Source: Gammaproteobacteria bacterium (GTDB lineage Bacteria > Pseudomonadota > Gammaproteobacteria > GCA-001735895). Taken from it: a stretch of 18,996 nucleotides of DNA. Shown here piece by piece: positions 8,428-15,801 of the stretch (its first letter is position 1; every line of letters starts with the position of its first letter). Under the pieces are notes generated by a model. It saw nothing but the letters and a program-made list of their open reading frames with translations, searched no databases and was not told the DNA's origin. A program made the translations under genes and the position numbers. The stretch is taken from contig QNFD01000010.1 in NCBI GenBank assembly GCA_003645435.1, forward strand, positions 1 to 18,996, read 5' to 3'.

Positions 8428-8483
8428 CAATGCTCTGATTAGTTCTTGAATGAACCTGCTGAATGAGCAAGAATCACATATTA

Positions 8484-8667
8484 CTAGCCCGCACTTCTCA
8501 CCACCGTTCGTTACGAGACGGCGAAAGGTCGTGCCCTGCATGTCTTTCGCGACCGAAGAGTGCGCTGGCATAGTCGGCACTATGTTAAGCGCTCTGACCG
8601 AGTTAAAGTCATGCAGGGTGCGGCATAGCGTCGTCGCAGTAGAATGGTGGTGAGAAATGCGAGCTAG
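8484..8667. repeat. 184-base imperfect palindrome (possible MITE or structured RNA)
   Basis: The outer arms 8484-8509 and 8642-8667 pair over 26 positions with only a few mismatches and begin with CTAG at both ends. A middle block CCCTGCATG (8534-8542) pairs perfectly with 8610-8618. The centre is a perfect hairpin CATAGT-CGGC-ACTATG at 8569-8584. The whole element is one long cruciform or hairpin. It carries no convincing gene. Its terminal inverted repeats and lack of coding capacity fit a MITE, but a structured RNA or a recombination site is also possible. I saw no clear target-site duplication. Confidence 0.75.
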
Positions 8668-8700
8668 CTTTGACAACAGCGATACAGAGAGCAGTGATCG

Positions 8701-9189
8701 ATGAGCAATAAAAGACGTCTCGACGATAAAATAAATTTGGACAATACCCTGGATTTGCCGATTATCGCATCGGCAGGCGGCCTGGTCTGTAATCGTTTCC
8801 ACCACATTTTATTAATATTCAAACGCGGTAAATGGGATATGCCAAAGGGGCGTGTCGAGGTTGATCAGCCAAAAGACGCGGCGGCTCTAAGAGAGGTCAA
8901 CGAAGAGACAGGACTCAATATCGATAAATTGACTATCCAGGGCAAACTCGTTTCTACCTGGCATACCACGCGTCATGGCGATATTAAGTATCTGAAAAAA
9001 ACGCATTGGTATTTAATGAATTATGATGGTGACGATGACGACACAAAACCCCAGATAGAAGAAGGTATCATTGAATGCCGTTGGGTTCATATAAGTGAAT
9101 TGCCCAAGTACCAGGAATTGTTGAGACCGCGTATTAACTACGTTGTCGATTTCTGGCATCGGAATATGGCTTACGTACCAAAGAAATAG
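8701..9189 (+). CDS. Nudix hydrolase
   Basis: A 162-residue Nudix-fold pyrophosphohydrolase, presumably cleaving a nucleoside diphosphate linked to another group; the substrate cannot be read from the sequence. The Nudix box runs from G50 (PKGRVEVDQPKDAAALREVNEETGL). The catalytic core REVNEETG is intact at R64-G71, including the metal-binding glutamates E65, E68 and E69. The first conserved Glu of the box (six residues after the Gly) is Gln56 here, a substitution worth noting. The residues before the box (GGLVCNRFHHILLIFKRGKWDMPKG) form the usual beta-strands. It sits just after the large palindrome and ends 12 bases from the convergent dehydrogenase gene. Confidence 0.92.
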   Translation: MSNKRRLDDKINLDNTLDLPIIASAGGLVCNRFHHILLIFKRGKWDMPKGRVEVDQPKDAAALREVNEETGLNIDKLTIQGKLVSTWHTTRHGDIKYLKKTHWYLMNYDGDDDDTKPQIEEGIIECRWVHISELPKYQELLRPRINYVVDFWHRNMAYVPKK

Positions 9190-9201
9190 CCCGACAGACT
9201 G

Positions 9202-11619
9202 CTATCCTCGCAAATACTCGTTATCGGGATCAAACAGGGGTTTGCTATAAAGTACCGCGGTTCGCATCTCACCCAGAATTTCAATTTCCACCTGCCTGCC
9301 TTCGACAACCAATTCGATGGGTAAAAATCCGAAGGCAATACTTTTCCGTGAATAGTGCGAATAGCCGCCCGATGTGACGAATCCAACCACCTCGCCGTCA
9401 TGCCAGATGGGTTCGTAGGCATCGACATCGGCGTCTTTTGCATCGACGATAAAGGTACAGAGTTTACGTCTAACGCCCTGCTCTCTTTCTGTCAGGGCCG
9501 CCGCCTTGCCGATGAAATCGCGTTGCTTGTTGTAATCGATGAAACGGTCGAGCCCGGTTTCCATGGGCGTATAGTCGGGCTTGAATTCGCGCATCCAGGA
9601 GCCGAAGGATTTATCCAGGCGCAGGCTCATCATCGCGCGCATACCAAATGGCCGCAGGCCAAGATCTTTACCCGCTTCACTGAGGATTCGATAAAGCGCT
9701 ACCTGGTGATGCGCCGGCACATAAATTTCGTAACCGCGGTCACCGGTATAGCTGACGCGCTGCACGATCGCCTGGCATTGACCGACGTCGATTTCTCGAA
9801 CCGACAGGAATGGAAAGGCCTCGTTGCAAACGTCAGCGCGGGTTACGCGCTGCAACAGGTCACGAGCCTTCGGGCCGGCAATTTGAAATCCAATGCGTTG
9901 TTTCGAAACATTGTTGATTTCGACACCCTGCCGCGGCTGGTGCTGTAGAAACCAGCGCATGTGGTAAGCCTGAGCGCCAAACGAAGCGGTCACCTGAAAC
10001 ACTTCGGCACGAACCTGGGCGACGGTGAAGTCACCAATGATCTTGCCTTTCGGACTCAACATCGGGTTGAGGCTGAGGCGGCCGGGTTTAGGAATTCTGC
10101 CGGCCATGATGGTATCCAGATACTCGGCAGCCGCGGGACCGGAAATTTCGTACTTGCCAAAATTATGTACCTCGTTGATACCGACTCCCTCACGAACCGC
10201 CGCACATTCCTCGGCAACTGTATCGAAGGCATTGGAACGTCTGAACGAAGGTACTTCGTAAGGCGTCTCCCCGTGTTTGGCAAAGTAATTGACATGCTCC
10301 ATGCCATAGGCCGAGCCAAACACCGCGTTTTGCTGTTGCCAGATACCGTAGGCAGGGGTCGCATCGAGGGGTCGCGCGGCGGGTAGTTCTTCGTTGGGGT
10401 AGGATACCGCGAAGCGTTTCTGGTAATTTTCGCGCACTTTCAATCGCGTGTAAGATCGTGTGCAGTAATCACCAAAGCGGGCAACGTCCATCGCAAACAC
10501 ATCGCGCGATGGCTCACCATCGATCATCCATTCGGCCAGGGTCAGACCGACACCGCCGCCCTGGCTAAAACCCGCCATCACGGCGCAGGCCGACCAGTAA
10601 TTGCGCAAGCCCGGCACCGGTCCTACCAGAGGATTACCATCGGGAGCAAAGGTAAACGGGCCATTGATAATGGTTTTAATGCCTGCCTTTGCCAGGACTG
10701 GATAACGATTAAACGCGGTTTCCATCGAATCACCGATACGATCCAGATTCTCGGTGAGTAATTCGTGGCCGAAGTCCCAGCGCGTGCCATCCACCGCCCA
10801 GGGCACGCAATCCTGTTCATAAAAACCAATCACCAGGCCCCTGCCTTCCTGGCGTAAATAACTTTCGCCTTCAGGGTCCATCACATGCGGTAATTCCCTG
10901 TCGCGGTCATAAACTTCGGCAATATCATCGGTAGCGAAGTACTGGTGTTCCATCGGGTGTAGGGGCAGGTAAACCCCTGCCATTTCACCAACCTCGCGCG
11001 CCCACAGGCCAGCTGCATTGACCAGGTGTTCGGCGATAATAGTGCCCTGCTCGGTTACTACTTGCCAGCCGCCATCGGCCATCTGGTTGGTTTCGAGTAC
11101 ACGATTACGCAATACAATTTCAGCGCCCTGCATTTGCGCCGCCTTTGCATAGGCCCGGGTGGTACCGGAGGGGTCGAGGTGTCCGTCGAGTGGATCGTAA
11201 AGCGCTCCGAGCACACCGTCGGTATTAGTGATCGGGCTCAGCTCGTGAATTTCCGCGGGGCTAACCAGTTCGGTATCAAGCCCCATGTGACGATGCATGG
11301 CGCGTGCGGCCCTGAGAAAATCCATGCGTTCCGGCGAACTCGCCAGGGTAATACCACCGACATGATGCAGGCTACAGGACTGCCCGCTAATTTCTTCCAG
11401 TTCACGGTATAAACCAATCGTATAACCCTGCAGCGCGGCCATATTGGTATCGGCATTGAGGGTATGAAAGCCGCCCGCCGCGTGCCAGGTCGATCCCGAG
11501 GTTAGCTCGGAACGCTCGATTAATAGCACATCTCTCCAACCCAGTTTGGTGAGGTGATAAATAACGCTGCAGCCGACGACACCGCCGCCTATGACCACTA
11601 CCTGTGCATGTGATTTCAT
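9202..11619 (-). CDS. Dimethylglycine/sarcosine dehydrogenase-like FAD protein with GcvT (folate-binding) half
   Basis: This 805-residue two-part enzyme probably oxidises an N-methyl glycine derivative and transfers the released one-carbon unit to tetrahydrofolate. Residues 1 to about 380 form a DAO-type FAD domain with the dinucleotide motif GGGVVG (11-16). SGSTWHAAGG follows, whose His46 matches the histidine that covalently holds FAD in dimethylglycine and sarcosine dehydrogenases. A linker domain follows at about 383-436, then an aminomethyltransferase (GcvT) domain at about 440-690 starting with VHNFGKYEISGPAA. The C-terminal GcvT barrel contains SGGYSHYSRKSIAFGFLP. Length is close to the family norm. 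The exact substrate (dimethylglycine, sarcosine or another N-methyl compound) is inferred. It lies downstream of the DAO gene, separated by 193 bases holding a REP-like pair. Confidence 0.9.
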   Translation of the reverse strand: MKSHAQVVVIGGGVVGCSVIYHLTKLGWRDVLLIERSELTSGSTWHAAGGFHTLNADTNMAALQGYTIGLYRELEEISGQSCSLHHVGGITLASSPERMDFLRAARAMHRHMGLDTELVSPAEIHELSPITNTDGVLGALYDPLDGHLDPSGTTRAYAKAAQMQGAEIVLRNRVLETNQMADGGWQVVTEQGTIIAEHLVNAAGLWAREVGEMAGVYLPLHPMEHQYFATDDIAEVYDRDRELPHVMDPEGESYLRQEGRGLVIGFYEQDCVPWAVDGTRWDFGHELLTENLDRIGDSMETAFNRYPVLAKAGIKTIINGPFTFAPDGNPLVGPVPGLRNYWSACAVMAGFSQGGGVGLTLAEWMIDGEPSRDVFAMDVARFGDYCTRSYTRLKVRENYQKRFAVSYPNEELPAARPLDATPAYGIWQQQNAVFGSAYGMEHVNYFAKHGETPYEVPSFRRSNAFDTVAEECAAVREGVGINEVHNFGKYEISGPAAAEYLDTIMAGRIPKPGRLSLNPMLSPKGKIIGDFTVAQVRAEVFQVTASFGAQAYHMRWFLQHQPRQGVEINNVSKQRIGFQIAGPKARDLLQRVTRADVCNEAFPFLSVREIDVGQCQAIVQRVSYTGDRGYEIYVPAHHQVALYRILSEAGKDLGLRPFGMRAMMSLRLDKSFGSWMREFKPDYTPMETGLDRFIDYNKQRDFIGKAAALTEREQGVRRKLCTFIVDAKDADVDAYEPIWHDGEVVGFVTSGGYSHYSRKSIAFGFLPIELVVEGRQVEIEILGEMRTAVLYSKPLFDPDNEYLRG

Positions 11620-11695
11620 TTTGTCAGTCTCTAATCAATTCTGGTGGATTTAACTCTGAAGATATAACCCGGACAGTCGCTTGCTGATTCTATTT

Positions 11696-11798
11696 CCCCC
11701 TCACCCCAGCCCTCTCCCCAGAGGGGCGAGGGAGTTTAATCGCAAAACCTATGGGTTTGTACCCCCTCTCCCTGAGGGAGAGGGCTGGGGTGAGGGGG
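11696..11798. repeat. Paired inverted repeat, BIME/REP-like (type 1, CCCTCACCCCAGCCC)
   Basis: Two perfect 22-base arms (11696-11717 and 11777-11798) in opposite orientation are separated by 59 bases. Each contains CTCACCCCAGCCCTCTCC or its complement. The right half also contains a perfect small hairpin, CCCTCTCCC-TGA-GGGAGAGGG at 11764-11784, and the left half a similar imperfect one. G/C-rich paired palindromes of this kind are scattered in intergenic DNA of many gammaproteobacteria. Here the pair separates the two flavoprotein genes and may attenuate transcription or stabilise the upstream mRNA. Confidence 0.85.
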
Positions 11799-11812
11799 TT
11801 ATTTAGCAACCG

Positions 11813-13120
11813 CTAGCCCAACACCGAAAAACTACTATTCTGGTTGATTTCACGCAAACGTGAGTAAAACCCGGTCGTCACGGTGCGGTCGATATGCTTC
11901 AGGTGTAAGTCGATCGGATTTTGATCCTGATCGTTGCCATTTTCACAGGCTTCGATCAGGTCCGCCATCATTTCACCGACGATCGGTGCATTCTTGAACT
12001 GGTTACCACTGGTTCCTATCGCCATGTAAAAACCCGGCAAGTCCGATTGATCATAAATCGGTATCCAGTCGTCGGTAACATCATATAAATCGACCACGCC
12101 GCGCATCTGGTTGGGTACTTCGAGGTTGGAGATGCGTTGGCACACCCGCAATACCTGCACCTTCCATTGCTCGCTAAAGTCCCGGTTGTAGTCGTCGGGA
12201 TCGACCCACTCGTGCTTATCGACAGGCGGATCTTCACTGCCGATGAGCAGGTTATCACCATGTTCGGGGCGCGTGTAAGCGCCTATATCACTATCCGAGG
12301 TAACACAGGCAGTTTCTGCATCGTAACCCTCGGGTAAAGGCACATGCGCCACTTCCTGGCGCAGGGCGCGTGTTTTCACCTTCATGAATTTCTCGACGTC
12401 GGCTAGTTGATTGACTTTGGATGAATGCGGTCCAGCCGCATTGAGCACGACAGGCGCATCAATGCTTTCGCCATTTTCAAGCGTGACGCCACAGACGCGT
12501 CCATTCGATTGTCTGATTTCGCTGACCCTGGCATTGTATTGAAAGCTGGAACCAACCCGCTCCGCGGCACGCATGATGTTATGCGTGGCAAGCTGCGGAT
12601 CGGTGATGTAACCCGCGGCATGAAACAATACGGCGCCGCTCAGCGGGGTATCGTTGGCGACTCCGAACCCGGGGTCCTCGGGTCTTTTTACCGGGCCATA
12701 GGAGCGGGTATTCCAGACTTTCAATTTCTCCACTATTTGATCCGGGGTTAACTCGTCATAAGGTGAGTCGAGCGCGGTCATGAGCTCGAGCGCGTGTTTC
12801 AAATACCCGTTCAAACTGGTTTTCATCACCAGTGCGCCGCAATTAACATAGTTGATCAGGCCTTTTTCATCAATATCTTCACCGCCCAGATAATCGGCCC
12901 AGTGTTTCCAGTAAAAATGCGATTCATAAGCCATCGCCGAGCCATCCAGGGTTGAATAGTAAGGACGGATAATCGCGCAGGAACCCGAGGTTGAACCATA
13001 ACCAGCGGCCGGTAGACTATCGAGATTCAGCACTCGCCAACCCTTGTGGCCGAGGGCATAGGAGGTCGCACAGCCGATGATGCCGGCGCCTATAATAATC
13101 GCGTCGTAGGATTGAGACAT
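11813..13120 (-). CDS. DAO-family FAD-dependent oxidoreductase (sarcosine oxidase beta-like)
   Basis: A 435-residue amine-oxidising flavoprotein of the D-amino-acid oxidase/sarcosine oxidase superfamily. The FAD-binding motif GAGIIG is at 11-16 and an acidic residue, Asp34, ends the second strand. GSTSGSCAIIRPYYST follows, resembling the beta subunit of heterotetrameric sarcosine oxidase. A conserved second FAD-contact segment VVLNAAGPHS lies around residue 230, and a C-terminal YMAIGTSGNQFKNAP motif resembles the HG-x-G-x-x region. There is no histidine where the neighbouring dehydrogenase has His46, so FAD is probably not linked the same way. No alpha, gamma or delta sarcosine oxidase subunit is seen. 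AAGGT seven bases or so before the ATG serves as ribosome binding site. The gene is 84 bases downstream of the XRE regulator gene. Substrate: probably an N-methylated amino acid; inference only. Confidence 0.88.
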   Translation of the reverse strand: MSQSYDAIIIGAGIIGCATSYALGHKGWRVLNLDSLPAAGYGSTSGSCAIIRPYYSTLDGSAMAYESHFYWKHWADYLGGEDIDEKGLINYVNCGALVMKTSLNGYLKHALELMTALDSPYDELTPDQIVEKLKVWNTRSYGPVKRPEDPGFGVANDTPLSGAVLFHAAGYITDPQLATHNIMRAAERVGSSFQYNARVSEIRQSNGRVCGVTLENGESIDAPVVLNAAGPHSSKVNQLADVEKFMKVKTRALRQEVAHVPLPEGYDAETACVTSDSDIGAYTRPEHGDNLLIGSEDPPVDKHEWVDPDDYNRDFSEQWKVQVLRVCQRISNLEVPNQMRGVVDLYDVTDDWIPIYDQSDLPGFYMAIGTSGNQFKNAPIVGEMMADLIEACENGNDQDQNPIDLHLKHIDRTVTTGFYSRLREINQNSSFSVLG

Positions 13121-13204
13121 GGTTGTTACCTTTTTGGTTTATTCATGAGGTTAATATTCACCGCATCATGCATTTCGGCAATCGAAAATACAGGCATCTG
13201 TCGC

Positions 13205-14050
13205 CTATTTGCATTCATCGATCAGGGCTTCCAGGGTTTTCTGGATTTCATGGGGATGTACTATCGCGATACGTATTAAATCATCAAAGCGTTCGGTGAG
13301 CTTACGGATATGTTCAATGCTATTGACGACGATATACAGGTGTCCAAGAAACAGTGTCGCGCGCAGGGGGCCGAATATAGTAAATGAAGACGAATAGGTC
13401 TGTTTTCCATCATATAAAAACCAGCGAAAGCTGGGATATAGCTCCTCGTTCAGCTCGATCATGCGTTGCAGCTGTGCGCGTCGATCTGCTACCGCAAGAC
13501 CCTGCCAGATACCCTCACCGAGTGCAAAACTGCGTAAAGATTGAATCGAAACACAGGTTTCCAGTTCACTACCTGGATGACGTTGCTGTAATAACAATAA
13601 CTGGTTGTCACGCACGGTTTGATCGACTTTACCAGAGCCATAACGATTGAACTCGTATTCGGCCACGGTTTCGGTTTTCAACAGGTCTGGTAATGTAGTG
13701 GGGACATAGCGCACCTTATAACCGCTGGCTTCACGGTGCCATTCGAGCATCTGGGCGGAAGCCGTGGTGGAATAATCATCTACCGAGAAAGCCTCGGGCA
13801 TAATGTTAGCCCCGAGTGTGCCCTGCTGGGTTATACCCAGTAACCAGTCGATACTGACCTGGTGCTTTTCGGCAATCGAGGCGATCGTATCGGCGCGTGG
13901 TAAACGCACGTTCTCCGGAGATAGCAATTGCGACAGGGTCGAGCGATCCACCGAAATTGAAGTCGCAAACGACGATCGATTCAAACTGCTCTGGGTAATT
14001 ACCTGCTGCAGGCGCTGCTGGAATAAAGTGACGCGCTCCTGCAGTTTCAC
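13205..14050 (-). CDS. XRE-type transcriptional regulator with large C-terminal domain
   Basis: A 281-residue cytoplasmic DNA-binding protein. The N-terminal helix-turn-helix of the XRE/Cro type spans about 24-71 (SSFATSISVDRSTLSQLLSP, then SIAEKHQVSIDWLLG). The remaining 200 residues are a separate domain that I do not recognise with certainty. A segment at about 118-128 (TTLPDLLKTET) faintly recalls effector domains attached to XRE regulators, and the end is helical. The start is a GTG that overlaps the mttB stop codon (GTGA), with GAAGGT as a good ribosome binding site, so it is translated with mttB. The position inside the catabolic island suggests it senses the substrate or a product and controls the cluster, possibly at the 15646-15663 palindrome. 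Confidence 0.87.
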   Translation of the reverse strand: MKLQERVTLFQQRLQQVITQSSLNRSSFATSISVDRSTLSQLLSPENVRLPRADTIASIAEKHQVSIDWLLGITQQGTLGANIMPEAFSVDDYSTTASAQMLEWHREASGYKVRYVPTTLPDLLKTETVAEYEFNRYGSGKVDQTVRDNQLLLLQQRHPGSELETCVSIQSLRSFALGEGIWQGLAVADRRAQLQRMIELNEELYPSFRWFLYDGKQTYSSSFTIFGPLRATLFLGHLYIVVNSIEHIRKLTERFDDLIRIAIVHPHEIQKTLEALIDECK

Positions 14051-15567
14051 TGCTGACCTTCCAGCTCTTTGCGTCTCTCGACCACATATTGCTCGAGTGA
14101 AATTTTTATCTGGGGGTCATTCTCAGGCTCTTCATAATCCCTCAGGTATTTACGGTAAACTTCATTGGCGCGTTGATAGGCGGTTTTCTCGCCATTCTCG
14201 GCCCAGGTTTCAAAATTACTCCAGTCCGAGACGAGGGGCTCGTAAAAAGCCGTGGTGTAATTCGCCAGGGTATGCGCGGTACCGAAAAAATGCCCCCCGT
14301 GCCCGGCTTCGCGAATCGCATCCAGCGCCAGGGTGGATTCACTGACTTCGATCGGTTTCAGGGTTTCCGCGATCATCTGCAGCATATCGATATCGATGAT
14401 AAATTTCTCGAAGGAAGCACAAAGGCCGCCTTCCAGCCAGCCAGCCGCGTGTTTGACCACATTAGCATGCCCCATCACCGCTCCCCACAATGACATCTGC
14501 GATTCCCAGGCGGCCTGGGCATCGACACAATTGGATGCATTCGTATTGGATGAGCGAAATGGAAGATTGTAGCGGCGCGCCAGTTGCCCGCTCGCGAGTG
14601 CGGCTTTGGTATATTCCGGGGTGCCGAATGCGGGCGCGCCGCTGCGCATATCGGCATTTGAAGTAAATCCGCCATAAACCATCGGCGCTCCCGGGTTGAC
14701 AATTTGCGACAGCGCGATGACGCCGAGTGCCTCGGCATTTTGTTGCGCCAGCGCTCCGGCAATCGTAATCGGGCACATTGCGCCAGACAGCGTAAATGGG
14801 GTGATAATAGTCGGTTGCCCATTTTGCGCCATCTCCATCAACCCATCCAGCATCGGTCCGTCGACACGCAATGGCGAGTTAGTATTCACCACGGTAATTA
14901 TGCTGGGTTCGTTTTTCAATGTTTCGCGATCGACGCCTCGAGCGATCGCAGTCATTTCCATACCATCATTCACGCGCCCGCCGCCGAGGCAATAGCAACT
15001 GAAAGCGCGATCAGTTAAGGTCAGTGCAGCCAACGTGGCATCCAGGTGCCGGGTCGCTGGTGCAATATCAATGGGCTCTACTGGGTATCCACTCACAAAA
15101 TCGATGATATCGAAGCTTTGCGTCAGTCGCATGAAATTGCAGTAATCTGCAAAGTTACCCGTGCGCCGACCGCCCTCGAGATCAGAACTATTGGGGGCAC
15201 TGGCGACCGTGGTGAAATTAATCGTATTGCCGCCAATGCTGCGGTTTCGATCACTATTACGAGCATGCAGGGTAAATGTTGAAGGCACAGTCAGCAGGCG
15301 CGTCATCAGCGACTCGCGGTCGAGATAAACACGCTGCAGGTCCCAGTCTACCCTGGCGCCATCGTTTTCATACAACCCCAGTGCTTTTTCGTTGAGAACC
15401 TCGAGACCGATTTCTTCGAGTATGCGCATCGAGCCATCGTGGATCAGATCGAGGTCGTCTGCACTCAAAACCTCAATTGGCGCATAGGGATTGAATAGCT
15501 GTTGCGCCTTCGGCTTGATAACCTGGTCGGGTGTCGGCGCGCGCCGGCGACTATTTCTTCTGCTCAT
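14047..15567 (-). CDS. MttB superfamily (trimethylamine methyltransferase-like) protein without pyrrolysine
   Basis: A 506-residue TIM-barrel protein of the COG5598/MttB superfamily. Classic members move a methyl group from a quaternary or tertiary amine to a corrinoid protein. The family pattern is clear: YGGFTSNADMRSGAPAFGTPEY (about 298-319), GHANVVKHAAGWLEGGLCASFEKF (366-389) and the C-terminal GHGGHFFGTAHTLANY (422-437). The frame is continuous with no in-frame amber codon, so this is a non-pyrrolysine member. Characterised ones demethylate glycine betaine, proline betaine, carnitine or gamma-butyrobetaine. Nothing here fixes the substrate. No corrinoid protein or RamA-like activator lies nearby. 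It is the first gene of the minus-strand unit and shares a divergent promoter region with the PhnD-like gene. Confidence 0.92.
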   Translation of the reverse strand: MSRRNSRRRAPTPDQVIKPKAQQLFNPYAPIEVLSADDLDLIHDGSMRILEEIGLEVLNEKALGLYENDGARVDWDLQRVYLDRESLMTRLLTVPSTFTLHARNSDRNRSIGGNTINFTTVASAPNSSDLEGGRRTGNFADYCNFMRLTQSFDIIDFVSGYPVEPIDIAPATRHLDATLAALTLTDRAFSCYCLGGGRVNDGMEMTAIARGVDRETLKNEPSIITVVNTNSPLRVDGPMLDGLMEMAQNGQPTIITPFTLSGAMCPITIAGALAQQNAEALGVIALSQIVNPGAPMVYGGFTSNADMRSGAPAFGTPEYTKAALASGQLARRYNLPFRSSNTNASNCVDAQAAWESQMSLWGAVMGHANVVKHAAGWLEGGLCASFEKFIIDIDMLQMIAETLKPIEVSESTLALDAIREAGHGGHFFGTAHTLANYTTAFYEPLVSDWSNFETWAENGEKTAYQRANEVYRKYLRDYEEPENDPQIKISLEQYVVERRKELEGQQ

Positions 15568-15642
15568 TAGAGAGCCCGTATTAATTGGTGAATCGATCTT
15601 ATTTCAGTCTCGAAGGCGCGTCTACCTCTGTAAGCGTTGTTT

Positions 15643-15672
15643 TTTATAAACACATATGTTTATTTAAGTTAA
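15643..15672 (-). promoter_or_regulatory. Candidate mttB promoter
   Basis: On the minus strand TTAACT (15672-15667, four of six consensus positions) is followed after 18 bases by TATAAA (15648-15643, five of six). This predicts a transcript start near 15636 and a leader of about 70 bases before the mttB ATG at 15567. The 15646-15663 palindrome fills the spacer, the usual location of a repressor site. Confidence 0.42.
15646..15663. promoter_or_regulatory. Operator-like palindrome in the mttB/PhnD-like divergent region
   Basis: The sequence ATAAACA-CATA-TGTTTAT has perfect 7-base inverted arms around a 4-base spacer. It overlaps the candidate mttB promoter and lies 139 bases before the divergent gene. 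The size and symmetry fit a dimeric helix-turn-helix regulator such as the XRE protein encoded in the cluster. Binding is inferred, not shown. Confidence 0.5.
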
Positions 15673-15801
15673 CAACTGACCAAATTGCCGCTAGCACAAC
15701 CACTGATCTATCGACCGCTTGTAATTACTGCCGAGTTTGGGATAAGTTAGGGGACCCGGGATCAATGCATCCAACCAACAGATGAGAACTAGATTGCCAA
15801 G

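Noticed and set aside
8428..8700. tRNA, riboswitch or attC site as explanation of the palindrome
   Set aside because: No cloverleaf, no tRNA T-loop or anticodon arrangement, and no integron integrase or attC core sites were seen. Only long inverted symmetry is supported.
8194..8805. 203-codon open frame on the minus strand
   Set aside because: It crosses the large palindrome, the Nudix start and the 3' end of the 7873-8427 gene. Its translation is Cys/His-rich with no domain pattern, as expected for a shadow frame through a palindrome.
9355..9948. 197-codon open frame on the plus strand
   Set aside because: It lies wholly antisense to the GcvT half of the dehydrogenase-like gene, whose domain motifs are clear.
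11696..11798. CRISPR array or Rho-independent terminator
   Set aside because: There are only two arms, inverted rather than direct, and no run of T follows either hairpin in the direction of the DAO transcript.
14047..15567. Possible pyrrolysine (in-frame amber) in the MttB homologue
   Set aside because: The frame is continuous over 506 codons and covers the full family length, so no amber read-through is needed.
15585..15785. 66-codon plus-strand frame in the mttB/PhnD-like divergent region
   Set aside because: It crosses the candidate promoter and operator, has no family pattern and no ribosome binding site.
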